Source of the DNA: SPDF01 sp963699825
GTDB lineage: Bacteria; Gemmatimonadota; Gemmatimonadetes; Gemmatimonadales; GWC2-71-9
NCBI GenBank assembly: GCA_963699825.1
Contig: CAVOVI010000001.1
Location: forward strand, 496,001 to 560,000
DNA: 64,000 nt
Direction: 5' to 3'
The translations under genes were made by a program, and so were the position numbers. Shown here in pieces: positions 1 through 8,570 of this stretch. The notes beneath the pieces were generated by a model. It saw only the letters and a program-made list of their open reading frames with translations. It searched no databases and was not told the origin of the DNA. The stretch's first letter is position 1; every line of letters begins with the position of its first letter.

Positions 1-396
1 GGGACGGAGCGTATCGAGACTCACCGTCACCCGCCCGAGTCCGGCAGCTCGAAGCGCGGCGGCCCGTTCGCGGAGGAGGATCCCGTTGGTGGTGAGCGCC
101 AGGTCATGCACCCCTTCAACGCCGGACAGTCGTGCCACCAGCTCGTGGAGGTCGTGGCGCAGCAGCGGCTCCCCGCCAGTCAACCGGACCTTGGCGGTGC
201 CCAGGCTCGCGAAGATGCCGGTGAGGCGGGTGAGCTCTTCGAACGTGAGAATCGAGGACCGGGGCAGCCAGAGGTACTCGTCTTCAGGCATGCAGTACCG
301 ACACCGCATGTTGCAGCGATCAGTCACCGAGAGTCGCAGGCTTCCCAGCGGGCGCCCGAGCCCGTCGAGTGTCGCCCCAACGCCGTCGTCGATCAC
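1..396 (-). CDS. moaA: GTP 3',8-cyclase MoaA (5' part of gene; truncated by window edge)
   Basis: Radical-SAM enzyme that converts GTP to 3',8-cyclo-GTP, the first step of molybdopterin synthesis. The N-terminal 132 residues are visible. The 4Fe-4S motif CNMRCRYC gives cysteines at about residues 28, 32 and 35, followed by the TGGEP SAM-binding motif near residue 73. The GTG start overlaps the moaE stop (GTGA), so the two are translationally coupled in the order moaD-moaE-moaA. The C-terminal half, with the second Fe-S cluster, lies beyond the window. The identification is firm; the Mo cofactor made here could serve the Mo-hydroxylase at 38.9-41.6 kb. Confidence 0.95.
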   Translation of the reverse strand, partial: MIDDGVGATLDGLGRPLGSLRLSVTDRCNMRCRYCMPEDEYLWLPRSSILTFEELTRLTGIFASLGTAKVRLTGGEPLLRHDLHELVARLSGVEGVHDLALTTNGILLRERAAALRAAGLGRVTVSLDTLRP

Positions 397-821
397 GAGG
401 CCCCTCCTTCAGCGCCGCCGGCGCCGACCCAATCAACTTCGCCGTCGGCGAAATGCTCACGCTTCCAGATTGGCACCCGGCGTTTCAACTCCTCGATGAC
501 ATGTCGACAGGCGGCAAATGACTCCTCCCGATGCCCACCGCCGACCGCCACGACGACCGCCACGTCGCCTACCGACAGCGACCCGAGTCGGTGCTGCAGG
601 GCGACCTTGACCGGCCACCGGCCCTCGGTTTCCTCCACGACGCGCCCACACTCCGCCTCCGCCATCTCGTGGTAGGCGGAATACTCCAGTCGAAGAACCG
701 CGCGTCCCTGGTGCTCGGAGCGCACGACGCCGAGGAAGGTGGCCACGCCCCCGCGCTCAGGGGCCTGCACCTCGGCGATCAGGCGAGTGACATCGAGAGG
801 CGAGTCCGACAGGAACGACAT
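393..821 (-). CDS. moaE: Molybdopterin synthase catalytic subunit MoaE
   Basis: Large subunit of molybdopterin synthase, which transfers sulfur from the MoaD thiocarboxylate to precursor Z (cPMP). The chosen start (ATG, protein begins MSFLSDSPLD) gives 142 residues, normal for MoaE, and has a GGAGG-type ribosome site that lies inside the end of moaD. A longer reading frame extends upstream but only overlaps moaD. The lysine-rich active-site stretch ELKRRVPIWKREHF is present near residues 114-127, matching the family's catalytic lysines. The gene sits 1 base after moaD and overlaps moaA by 4 bases. Confidence 0.95.
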   Translation of the reverse strand: MSFLSDSPLDVTRLIAEVQAPERGGVATFLGVVRSEHQGRAVLRLEYSAYHEMAEAECGRVVEETEGRWPVKVALQHRLGSLSVGDVAVVVAVGGGHREESFAACRHVIEELKRRVPIWKREHFADGEVDWVGAGGAEGGAS

Positions 822-822
822 C

Positions 823-1095
823 CTATCCTCCGGCCAGTGGCGGGAGAATCGCGACTTCGTCGCCATCGTGAAGTGTATGGCTTGGCAGCACATGGGAAAG
901 ATTCACTGCGCAGAGCGGGCGGTCGGGGAGCGCCGCGGCTTCCGGGACCTGGCGCCGGAACTCGGCGAGGAGGTCACCGACAGTGGCACCCGGCTGGAGC
1001 GAGATTTCCACACTCGTCCGGCCGACCGCCTCCGCGTAGGCGGCGAAGAGGCGGATCGCGATCGTCAATGGACCTGAAGCGGTGCTCGAGGTCAC
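823..1095 (-). CDS. moaD: Molybdopterin synthase sulfur-carrier subunit MoaD
   Basis: Ubiquitin-like sulfur carrier of molybdopterin synthase. It ends in the diagnostic Gly-Gly (PPLAGG), which is adenylated and thiocarboxylated. A GTG start is chosen to give 90 residues; an in-frame TTG 18 bases upstream is possible but neither start has a clear ribosome site. The motif LFAAYAEAVG in the N-terminus fits MoaD/ThiS family proteins. It is the first gene of moaD-moaE-moaA; the promoter should lie in 1096-1187 but I see no convincing consensus there. Confidence 0.9.
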   Translation of the reverse strand: MTSSTASGPLTIAIRLFAAYAEAVGRTSVEISLQPGATVGDLLAEFRRQVPEAAALPDRPLCAVNLSHVLPSHTLHDGDEVAILPPLAGG

Positions 1096-1190
1096 GTGGC
1101 GGCCGGACGACAAATGGTCAAGAGGTTCATGAGCAAGAGGTTACGCACTGGTGGCGAGAATGTCGTTCAGACGGAATCAGGGGCGTTGTG

Positions 1191-1223
1191 GAAAAAGACA
1201 GGGCCGCGCACCAGCGCGGCCCT
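1191..1223 (-). terminator. Rho-independent terminator of the HU gene
   Basis: A 10-bp perfect stem (AGGGCCGCGC / GCGCGGCCCT, loop of 4, positions 1200-1223) is followed on the minus strand by TGTCTTTTTCC. It lies 24 bases after the HU stop codon. Confidence 0.85.
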
Positions 1224-1246
1224 TCGATCACGCTGGAGCGCGATGC

Positions 1247-1582
1247 TCAATTCCCGTCGTCCGAGCCTCCAGAGGAGACGACGTCGCCTTCCTCGGCTAC
1301 GAGCGACCGCAACTCCTTACTGGGCTTGAACACAGGCACTGGACGCGCCGCCACTTCCACCGGCTCGCCGGTGCGCGGATTGCGCGCCATCCGTGTCTTC
1401 CGACGCCGGATCTTGAAAGTGCCAAACCCGCGCACCTCAATGTTATGCTGATCCCGTAGCGCGCCTTTGACGGCGTCAAGGAACGCGTCAACCACCCGCG
1501 CGCAGTCCTTCTTGGAGATCATCGGCCCGGCAGTGCGGGCGATCGAAGCGGTTACCTGCTCAACGAGGTCGGCCTTGGTCAT
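1247..1582 (-). CDS. hup: HU/IHF-family nucleoid DNA-binding protein
   Basis: Small histone-like protein that bends and compacts DNA. It begins MTKADLVEQV and has the family signature GFGTFKIRRRKTRMARNPRT near residues 52-71, which forms the DNA-embracing beta arm. The 111 residues exceed the usual 90-95 because of an acidic C-terminal tail (EEGDVVSSGGSDDGN). A GGGGG ribosome site precedes the ATG. It has its own strong promoter (1638-1666) and terminator (1191-1223), so it is probably a single-gene, highly expressed unit. Confidence 0.95.
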   Translation of the reverse strand: MTKADLVEQVTASIARTAGPMISKKDCARVVDAFLDAVKGALRDQHNIEVRGFGTFKIRRRKTRMARNPRTGEPVEVAARPVPVFKPSKELRSLVAEEGDVVSSGGSDDGN

Positions 1583-1637
1583 GCATCCCCCAGGAGGGTC
1601 TCATGAGGCGGGCGTGAGATATACGCCGGACAGGCCG

Positions 1638-1666
1638 ATAATATGGGCTTACCTGTTGTCTGTCAA
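1638..1666 (-). promoter_or_regulatory. Sigma-70 promoter of the HU gene
   Basis: On the minus strand there is a perfect -35 box TTGACA (1661-1666), a 17-bp spacer and a -10 box TATTAT (1638-1643). The predicted transcript start is about 50 bases upstream of the HU start codon. The box lies just past the carA stop codon. Confidence 0.85.
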
Positions 1667-1677
1667 TGGGTTGGGGG

Positions 1678-2781
1678 TCAGCGAACCGGCTGAGCCCCCA
1701 TGGACCGGACAAACTGGGCAAAGTGCGGGTAGGCATCGTGGGGCCCTGGCGCGGCCTCAGGATGGTATTGAACCCCGAAAACCGGGAGCGTCCGGTGGCG
1801 AAGTCCTTCGACGGTGCCATCATTGAGGTTAAGGTGCGTCACCTCCAAATCCGGCGCGCCTGGCACTCCAGCTTCGCCACCGGCGACGGCGAATCCGTGG
1901 TTCTGGGTGGTAATCAGCACCCGGCCGTCGGAAAGGTCCTTGACGGGGTGATTCCCGCCCCGGTGGCCGTAGGGCATCTTGACCGTCCCCCCTCCGAACG
2001 CCAGTCCCAAGAGCTGATGCCCCAAGCAGATACCGAACATCGGCAGGCCGCTCTCGGCGAGCTCCCTCAGCACGGGCAAGGCGTAGGTCACCGCGGCGGG
2101 GTCACCGGGGCCGTTCGAGAGGAACACCCCATCGGGCGACATCTCCCGAATTTCGGCGGCCGTTGTGGTGGCCGGGACAACGGTCACCCGGCACCCTGAG
2201 GCCTCGAGCATCTCGACGATATTCCGCTTCATACCGAAGTCGATCGCTACCACGTGCGGGCCGGTGGTCCCCTGCTCATACGGCTCGTCCACGGTCGCTC
2301 TCGAGGCCAGGTCCAACCCCTCCATGCTCGGCGACTCGAGCAGGCGCTGGCGAATCGCGTCCGTCGGTGCCTCGCCCTCGGCGATTACACCACGCATGGC
2401 GCCCTTCGACCGGATGTGCCGGGTCAATCGCCGCGTGTCCACGCCCGTCAGGATCGGGATCTCGTGCCGTCCGAGCCATTCCGCGAGCGACTCGTTCGCC
2501 CGCCAGTTCGAGTGCCGGCGCGCCAATTCCCGGACAACCACCCCCGAGACCTGGGGCCGCCCCGACTCCATGTCTTCGGCGTTGACCCCGTAGTTGCCGA
2601 TCATCGGGGCCGTCATGACCACCATCTGCCCGAGATAGCTCGGGTCGGTGAACGTCTCCTGGTATCCGGTCATGTTGGTGGTAAAGACCACTTCGCCGAA
2701 GGCGGGAGGAATCGGCGACTCGACGGAACCCTTGAACCAGGTGCCATCTTCGAGCAATACAAAGGCGGGGCGGCCGGTCAT
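1678..2781 (-). CDS. carA: Carbamoyl-phosphate synthase small (glutaminase) subunit CarA
   Basis: Class-I glutamine amidotransferase subunit that supplies ammonia to CarB for carbamoyl phosphate, the precursor of pyrimidines and arginine. The N-terminal small domain (MTGRPAFVLLEDGTWFKGS) is followed by a GATase domain with the nucleophile cysteine in FGICLGHQ and the His-Glu pair in QYHPEAAPGPHD near the C-terminus. Length 367 residues is typical. The ATG at 2781 is chosen because the family alignment starts there; the upstream frame extension is low-complexity. No carB is in the window. It follows secG by 34 bases and may be cotranscribed with it. Confidence 0.95.
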   Translation of the reverse strand: MTGRPAFVLLEDGTWFKGSVESPIPPAFGEVVFTTNMTGYQETFTDPSYLGQMVVMTAPMIGNYGVNAEDMESGRPQVSGVVVRELARRHSNWRANESLAEWLGRHEIPILTGVDTRRLTRHIRSKGAMRGVIAEGEAPTDAIRQRLLESPSMEGLDLASRATVDEPYEQGTTGPHVVAIDFGMKRNIVEMLEASGCRVTVVPATTTAAEIREMSPDGVFLSNGPGDPAAVTYALPVLRELAESGLPMFGICLGHQLLGLAFGGGTVKMPYGHRGGNHPVKDLSDGRVLITTQNHGFAVAGGEAGVPGAPDLEVTHLNLNDGTVEGLRHRTLPVFGVQYHPEAAPGPHDAYPHFAQFVRSMGAQPVR

Positions 2782-2815
2782 CCGGCCACCCCGCCAAGTG
2801 CGTCTGCCCAGCTCA

Positions 2816-3196
2816 TTATGGCTGAGGCTGCGGCTGCGGCGCCGCCGGCGTTTCGGTTGCGGGGGCCGGCTCTTCAGTACCACCGAGCGGCAGCGGAGCG
2901 CTGGACGCGGGTACCGGCTGCGACTGCTGCTGAAGCAACCGCTCGACATCCGACGTGGCCGCCGACCGGCCGGCGGACATGACGGAGAGGATCAGCGACA
3001 GGGCCAGGAAGATCCCGCCGAGCCACCAGGTGGACCGGGTCAGGATGGTCACCGCCTGCCGGCCACCCACAAAGCTCTCGGTCCCGCCGCCGCCACCCAT
3101 GGCAGCCAAGCCGCCGCCCTGCCCCGCCTGGAGCAGCACGACCACCGAAAGCAGCAGCGCATCAATAATCAATAGTGTCAGGATCAGACCGAACAT
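2816..3196 (-). CDS. secG: Preprotein translocase subunit SecG
   Basis: Small inner-membrane component of the SecYEG export channel. Two hydrophobic helices are visible, about residues 2-23 (GLILTLLIIDALLLSVVVLL) and 55-75 (WLGGIFLALSLILSVMSAG), separated by the glycine-rich loop with QAGQGGGLAAMGGG that is characteristic of SecG. The C-terminal 45 residues are an extended Pro/Gln/Ala tail, which makes the protein (126 aa) longer than the usual 75-110. The gap-pgk-tpiA-secG order is common in bacteria, which supports the call. A promoter of its own lies at 3226-3254. Confidence 0.93.
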   Translation of the reverse strand: MFGLILTLLIIDALLLSVVVLLQAGQGGGLAAMGGGGGTESFVGGRQAVTILTRSTWWLGGIFLALSLILSVMSAGRSAATSDVERLLQQQSQPVPASSAPLPLGGTEEPAPATETPAAPQPQPQP

Positions 3197-3225
3197 GCCT
3201 ATTTCCGTTGTGAGACAGTCCGGAA

Positions 3226-3254
3226 GAATAACCGGTCGAAGCCAAGGGGGTCAA
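3226..3254 (-). promoter_or_regulatory. Probable sigma-70 promoter for secG (and carA)
   Basis: On the minus strand TTGACC (3249-3254), 17 bp, then TTATTC (3226-3231). The -35 box overlaps the tpiA stop codon, so secG could be transcribed apart from the glycolytic genes. Confidence 0.6.
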
Positions 3255-4000
3255 CCGCCGATCCCGACAAGCTCCGCCCAACCGTCCGGGTCCAGGCTGG
3301 CGCCTCCGACCAGTACCCCATCGATCTCCGGCTGCGCGAGCAGCCCGAGGGCATTGCCCAGATTCACGCTGCCACCGTACAGGACCGGCACTCGATTCGT
3401 CGCCCCAATGCTGGACAGCTCGGCACGGAGCTGCGCATGGACCCGGGCCGCATCTTCCGGTGTCGCGTTGCGTCCAGTCCCAATGGCCCAGACGGGCTCG
3501 TAGGCGATAACCACCCGGCGCAGCTCCTCCGGGGACACGCCACCCAACCCGGCCCGCAATTGCCGCAGGACGACCTCCGCGGTCTTCCCCTCCTCCCGCT
3601 CCTCGAGCTTCTCGCCCACACAGAGAAATGCGGTGAACCCGCCGTTGAGGAGAGCCCGGACCTTCTTCCCGGTCTCCTCGTCGGTCTCCCCGAAGACGTG
3701 CCGCCGCTCGGAGTGGCCCACCAGTGCCCCGGAGGCACCCGCTCCCCGGGCCAGCGGGACCGATGTCGCCCCGGTGAAGGCACCCTTCGGCTCCCAGTGC
3801 ACGTCCTGCGCGCCGATGCGAACGTCGGCCCGTCCACCGAAGGCGTCGGCCGCTGCGCTGATCGACACCGCCGAGGGAAAGAACCAGAGGGCGCGTCCCT
3901 CCACCGGAGTCGTGGCCCCAAGGAACTGCGCGGCGAACTGCCGGGTCTCCTCGGGGGTCACCTGCATCTTCCAGTTGGCGGCAAAGAGGAGCGGCCGCAT
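3251..4000 (-). CDS. tpiA: Triosephosphate isomerase
   Basis: Interconverts dihydroxyacetone phosphate and glyceraldehyde 3-phosphate in glycolysis and gluconeogenesis. All catalytic motifs are present: NWKM near residue 9 (Lys), GHSERR near 95 (His) and AYEPVWAIGTG near 165 (Glu). Length 249 residues is normal and the protein is intact. It starts 3 bases after the stop of the serine hydrolase gene, so it is likely part of a gap-pgk-hydrolase-tpiA transcript. Confidence 0.97.
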   Translation of the reverse strand: MRPLLFAANWKMQVTPEETRQFAAQFLGATTPVEGRALWFFPSAVSISAAADAFGGRADVRIGAQDVHWEPKGAFTGATSVPLARGAGASGALVGHSERRHVFGETDEETGKKVRALLNGGFTAFLCVGEKLEEREEGKTAEVVLRQLRAGLGGVSPEELRRVVIAYEPVWAIGTGRNATPEDAARVHAQLRAELSSIGATNRVPVLYGGSVNLGNALGLLAQPEIDGVLVGGASLDPDGWAELVGIGG

Positions 4001-4003
4001 TCC

Positions 4004-5569
4004 CTACTGCTTCCTGACCGGCGTGAGGTGCAGGTCCTGGAAGTCGAAGCTGAAGTCGACTTCCGGCGACGCAGGCTTCATCGATGCCGTGGCCACCTTG
4101 CCGGATTCGTCAAGCGTGAAGGTGACGAACGCGTCGGCGCGGAGTTCGCGGTCGCGCCACTTCACGAGCCAGGTGTCATACTGCCAGTGCTCCAGGTCGC
4201 CGAGGAGGGCTGGCGACTTGTCGAACTGCATCACGAGCTTGCCACCGGTGAGCGACACGGTGATCGTGCCGTACCAGGGATCTTCATATGTCGCCGCGTA
4301 GCTGGCGAGTGGGAGTGACGGGCGGGACGCGCTATCCCGCGCGGCTGCCGTGGCCGCATTGGCCGCGGCCATCATCGAGTCCACTCGCGCCATCCTGGTG
4401 GTATAGCCGCCCAGCCAGTCGAATGCCGGAGCGCCGAGATAGTAATCGAGCACCTTCAAACCGACCGACATGAAGGCCGCGCCCGACTCCTGGTTCGTCA
4501 GGACCACCACGCCGACCTTCTGGTTCGGGAGCATCATCAGCAGGGACACATACCCCGGCAACCCGCCGGTGTGGGTCACCAGCTTCTCCCCGCGGTAGTC
4601 GCGGACGTTGAAGCCGAGCGCATAACCGGCAAAGTTCGCGGTGTAGGGAGCCAGCTCCTTCGGGGCCGGCCCGAACGGTACAGGTGTGACCAGCGTCCAC
4701 TGCTGCCGGGTGGTTCCCCGCTTCCAGAGCCGCGTGTCACCCACCCGGCCGGAATCCATCTGCGCAATCATCCAGCGGGCCATGTCGTTGGCCCCGGCGT
4801 TGATCCCGCCGGCGGGATCGGTGTTCGGGTCCGAGAACGGCTTGACCACCCGCACCGTTCCATCCACGCGGGCGTGGGTGGTGGCGACGTTGCCCCCCGT
4901 TTCCCCCGCGGCCGCGTGCGTGCTGCTGGCCTCCTTCATCCCGACCGGCCGCATGATCCGGTTGGTAATGAAGTCGGACCAGCTCTGGCCAGAGATCTTC
5001 TCGATCAGCTGCCCGGCCACGAGATAGAGGACGTTGTCGTAGGCGTAGGCGCTCCGGAAGCTGGTGGCGGGCTCGATGTACCGGAGCCGCACCATGATCT
5101 CCTCCGGCGTGTAGGTCGTCGGCGGCCACCAGAGGAGGTCACCGGCGCCGAGGCCGAGCCCGCTGCGGTGAACCAGGAGATCGCGGACGGTGATCTGCCG
5201 GGTGACCCACGAGTCCCACATCATGAACTCTGGGAGGTAGTTCACGACCGGGGCGTCCCACTCGATCTTCCCTTCCTCGACGAGCATGCCAAGTGCCAGT
5301 GCCGTGAAGGCCTTGGTGTTCGACGCGATGCCGAAGCGGGTGTTCGCGTCCACCTTTTCCTTCGAGCCGATCTGCTTGACGCCATACCCCCTGGCGAGCA
5401 CCACCTGCCCGTCCTTCACGATCGCGATCCCCATGCCGGGCACCTCGAACCGCTGCATCACGGAATCGACATAGGCATCGAAGTTCGGCGGGGGCGCGGC
5501 GGCCTTCGTCTGGGCGGCGAGGACGACGGGAGCGAGCACGGCCAGGGCGAACAGGCGGAATGTGCGCAT
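4004..5569 (-). CDS. Exported serine hydrolase, beta-lactamase class C family
   Basis: Penicillin-binding-protein/class-C beta-lactamase fold enzyme; the substrate cannot be told from sequence. The start MRTFRLF gives an N-terminal signal peptide (FALAVLAPVVLAAQ, cleavage near residue 19) and has a GAGG ribosome site. The catalytic SxxK is SNTK near residue 82 and the YxN motif is YDN in AYAYDNVLY near 175. A C-terminal extension of about 120 residues after the catalytic domain resembles the DUF3471-type beta domain of this family. It sits 7 bases after pgk and 3 before tpiA, an odd place for a periplasmic hydrolase. Confidence 0.88.
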   Translation of the reverse strand: MRTFRLFALAVLAPVVLAAQTKAAAPPPNFDAYVDSVMQRFEVPGMGIAIVKDGQVVLARGYGVKQIGSKEKVDANTRFGIASNTKAFTALALGMLVEEGKIEWDAPVVNYLPEFMMWDSWVTRQITVRDLLVHRSGLGLGAGDLLWWPPTTYTPEEIMVRLRYIEPATSFRSAYAYDNVLYLVAGQLIEKISGQSWSDFITNRIMRPVGMKEASSTHAAAGETGGNVATTHARVDGTVRVVKPFSDPNTDPAGGINAGANDMARWMIAQMDSGRVGDTRLWKRGTTRQQWTLVTPVPFGPAPKELAPYTANFAGYALGFNVRDYRGEKLVTHTGGLPGYVSLLMMLPNQKVGVVVLTNQESGAAFMSVGLKVLDYYLGAPAFDWLGGYTTRMARVDSMMAAANAATAAARDSASRPSLPLASYAATYEDPWYGTITVSLTGGKLVMQFDKSPALLGDLEHWQYDTWLVKWRDRELRADAFVTFTLDESGKVATASMKPASPEVDFSFDFQDLHLTPVRKQ

Positions 5570-5576
5570 GGAATCC

Positions 5577-6769
5577 TCAGCTGTTGTCGAGTGCGGCGAC
5601 ACCGGGAAGCACCTTGCCCTCGAGAAACTCGAGGGAGGCCCCGCCGCCGGTAGAAACGTGCGTCATCTTGTCTGCGAGGGAGGCAGCGGCCACCGCGGCG
5701 GCAGAATCCCCACCACCGACCACCGTGATGGTTCCCGCATCGGTGGCGCGGGCCATCGCCTCGGCGACAGCCATCGTGCCGTGATCGAACGGTGGCGTCT
5801 CGAAGACACCCATCGGGCCGTTCCAGACGACGGTGCCTGCGGCCAGCGATCTTGTCGGCGAAGAGGCGCTCGGTGGCCGGGTCGATGTCGAACATCGCCC
5901 AGCCGGCCGGAATCGCGTCCCGCGTCACCGTCTGCGTCTTGGCGTTCGGTTCGAGGTTGGCCGCCACAACGGCGCCGACCGGGAGGATGAGCTTACCTCC
6001 GGCCCGTTTGAGCAAGGCGGCCGCCATGTCGACGCGGTCGTCCTCGACCAGGGAAGTGCCCACCTCGAGCCCCATCGCCTTGAAGAAGGTGCAGGCCATC
6101 GCGCCGCCGATCAGGATCGCATCCACCGTCGGCAGCAGCGCCTCGATCAAATCGATCTTTCCGGAGATCTTGGCGCCGCCCATCACGGCCACGAACGGGC
6201 GCTTCGGGTTGGTCAGCGCCTGGCCGAGATACTCGAGTTCCTTTTCCATGAGGAATCCCGAAACCGCCGGTTTCAGCAACTGCGCTACCCCAGCGGTGCT
6301 GGCGTGTGCGCGGTGCGCCGAGCCGAACGCGTCGTTCACATAGAAATCGCCGAGGGCGGCGAAGCGTTCGGCCAGCGCAGGATCGTTCGTCTCCTCACCG
6401 GGGTAGAAGCGGGTATTCTCGGCCACGGCGATGCCGCCTCGCGGCATGTGGCGGCGTCGTGGCCACCGCGTCGGCCGAGGTCGGGTCCGGCAGGAAGGTC
6501 ACCGGCGATCCGAGGAGACCCTCCAGCGCCCGGACTACCGGCTCCATGGAGTACTTGGGATTCGGTGCGCCCTTGGGACGCCCCAGATGCGAGAGCAGCA
6601 CGACCCGTGCACCCCGGTCGCGCAAGTACTTGATGGTGGGAAGGGCCGCCCGGATCCGCATATCGTCGGTGACGCGGCCGTCGGCAATCGGGCAATTGAA
6701 ATCCACCCGGACCAGCGCCCGGCGGCCTTCGAGGGCCGCCGGGTCGAGCGAGGCGAGCGTCCGCTTCAC
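5577..6769 (-). CDS. pgk: Phosphoglycerate kinase (two frame breaks)
   Basis: Transfers phosphate from 1,3-bisphosphoglycerate to ADP. The reading frame is split in three: N-terminal part 6769 to about 6450 (RVDFNCPI, SHLGRPKG), middle part to about 5845 (ENTRFYPGEE, VMGGAKISGKI, IGGAMACTF), and C-terminal part (GVFETPPFDHGT, TVVGGGDSAAA, STGGGASLEFLEG). Each break equals one surplus base; removing both gives a 396-residue protein of normal size with every family motif. Since the gene is essential in most bacteria, sequence error is more likely than inactivation. Its ATG overlaps the gap stop codon (ATGA). Confidence 0.93.
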
Positions 6770-7776
6770 AGCCGCGCGCCGATGTACGACATCAGGTCAA
6801 CGCAGCGGGCCGAGTAGCCCATCTCGTTGTCGTACCAGCTGGTGACGTTGACGAGTGTCCCGTCGACCACGTTGGTGGAGAGCAAGTCGACCGTGCTCGA
6901 CGCGACATTGCCGATGTAGTCCACCGAGACCAGCGGCTCATCACTCACCGCGAGGACACCCTTCATGGGTCCCTCCGCATACTCGCGGAACGCAGCATTC
7001 ACTTCGTCGACGGTCGTGCTCTTCTTAACCTCGACCGACAGGGCTACCACCGACACATCAGGCGTCGGCACCCGGAGTGACACCCCGTCGATCAACCCCT
7101 TCACCTCGGGAAGCACGAGGCCAGTCGCCTTCGCGGCCCCGGTGCTGGTCGGAATGATCGACACGGCGGCGGCACGGGCGCGGCGCAGGTCCTTGTGCGG
7201 CAAGTCGAGAATCTGCTGGTCGTTGGTGTAGGAGTGAATCGTGGTCATGAACCCGTGGACGAATCCGAATCGCTCCAGGATGACCTTGACCACCGGCACC
7301 AGGCAGTTGGTGGTGCAACTCGCGTTGGAGATGACGTGGTGCTTGGCGGGGTCGTACTTGTCGTGATTGACGCCGTAGACCAGCGTGACGTCTTCCTTCT
7401 TGGCCGGCGCGGAGATGACCACCTTGCGCGCCCCCGCCGAGAGATGCATGGCCGCGTGTTCGCGGTCGGTGAACCGGCCGGTGGACTCGAGCACGACGTC
7501 GACGCCGAGCTCTTTCCACGGCAGCTTGGACGGGTCCTTTTCCGAAAGGACCTTCATGGTGTCACCGTTGACAACCAGCGCACCTTCCTTGGCCTCGACG
7601 GTCCCGTCGAATCTGCCGTGCACGGAATCGTACTTGAGCAGGTGGGCGAGCGTCTTGGTATCTGTCAGGTCGTTGACCGCCACGAAGTCGAGGTCGGTCG
7701 ACCCCATCTTCTTGGCTGCCCGCACGACGTTCCGCCCGATCCGGCCGAATCCATTGATGCCGACTTTGACCGCCAT
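6766..7776 (-). CDS. gap: Glyceraldehyde-3-phosphate dehydrogenase, type I
   Basis: NAD-dependent phosphorylating dehydrogenase of glycolysis. It has the Rossmann motif INGFGRIGRN near residue 8, the catalytic cysteine in SNASCTTNC near 150, and the C-terminal WYDNEMGYS motif. The 336 residues are intact and typical. A GGGAG ribosome site precedes the ATG. The gene leads the gap-pgk-hydrolase-tpiA string and overlaps pgk by 4 bases. Confidence 0.98.
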   Translation of the reverse strand: MAVKVGINGFGRIGRNVVRAAKKMGSTDLDFVAVNDLTDTKTLAHLLKYDSVHGRFDGTVEAKEGALVVNGDTMKVLSEKDPSKLPWKELGVDVVLESTGRFTDREHAAMHLSAGARKVVISAPAKKEDVTLVYGVNHDKYDPAKHHVISNASCTTNCLVPVVKVILERFGFVHGFMTTIHSYTNDQQILDLPHKDLRRARAAAVSIIPTSTGAAKATGLVLPEVKGLIDGVSLRVPTPDVSVVALSVEVKKSTTVDEVNAAFREYAEGPMKGVLAVSDEPLVSVDYIGNVASSTVDLLSTNVVDGTLVNVTSWYDNEMGYSARCVDLMSYIGARL

Positions 7777-7837
7777 GGTAGCTCCCGTAAGAGAAACAGT
7801 TCGCCTGAAAATAACCTCAATCGGCCAGACCGCACCC

Positions 7838-8570
7838 TCAGCCGAGCATCGTCGCCGGCGGGCGGGCCCGCGCGAAGGTGACGGCCTCGACCGACCCCGC
7901 CCCGGCCGCGGCCAGCGCCAGCGCCGCCTCCGCCAGCGTGGCCCCGGTGGTCAGGACGTCGTCCACCAGGACCACTCTGCCCCGGATCGGACGGGTGGCC
8001 TCAAACGCGCCACTCACGTTCGCCCGCCGTGCCTCGGGCGTGAGCTTGGTCTGTGTCCCGGTTTCACGTCGGCGGCGGAGCAACTCCGGCTCGACGGTGT
8101 GGTGTCCGTGCCGCGCGAGCGCCCGCGCAAGTCGTTCCGCCTGGTTGTACCCCCGCGCCTGCATCCGGCGGGTCCCCAATGGAATCGGGACCAGGACGCT
8201 TGGGCTGCACAGCGGGGGCACCGGCTGCATTCCAGCCGCCACCGCGTCCGCAACGCGCCACCACCCACCGTACTTCAGGCGGTGCATCGCCTTGCGGGCG
8301 CCGTCGTCGAGCCACACGGCCGCCCACACCGCCGCCAGTTCCGCCGGCCAATCCACGCAGAAGCGCGCAGGGGCCCTCAGGAGGGAGCGTCCCGCCACAT
8401 CGCGTGCAGTGCGGCGGCGCAACTCGCCGCCAGCGGGAACGGCAGAGTCCGCAAATCAGGGAGTCGCCGTCGCTCCGGGAGACAGGTTCATCACAAATGA
8501 GACATTGTGGAGGGAGCAGCGCCGATTCGAGCGCCGAGAACACTGCGCGGAGGTCAATCGAGGGCAGCAT
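7838..8570 (-). CDS. comF: ComF-family phosphoribosyltransferase-like protein (one frame break)
   Basis: ComF proteins take part in DNA uptake in competent bacteria; their role elsewhere is less clear. The N-terminal zinc-binding region (CLICDEP, CGLCRSRW, CTRCGG) is in one frame and the rest, including KYGGWW, RGYNQAERLARAL and the PRPP-binding motif VVLVDDVLTTGATL, in another. One surplus base near 8375 explains the break and restores about 243 residues, the normal size. The start overlaps the end of aroE by 17 bases; gap follows 61 bases downstream. Confidence 0.88.

Noticed and set aside
86..1459. Several plus-strand frames over moaA-moaE-moaD and HU
   Set aside because: They are Arg/Pro-rich, have no family match and lie antisense to clearly conserved minus-strand genes.
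5577..6769. Pseudogene of pgk
   Set aside because: All three segments keep complete conserved motifs and no stop beyond the shifts; the same kind of break occurs in over 20 other genes, so error is the better explanation.
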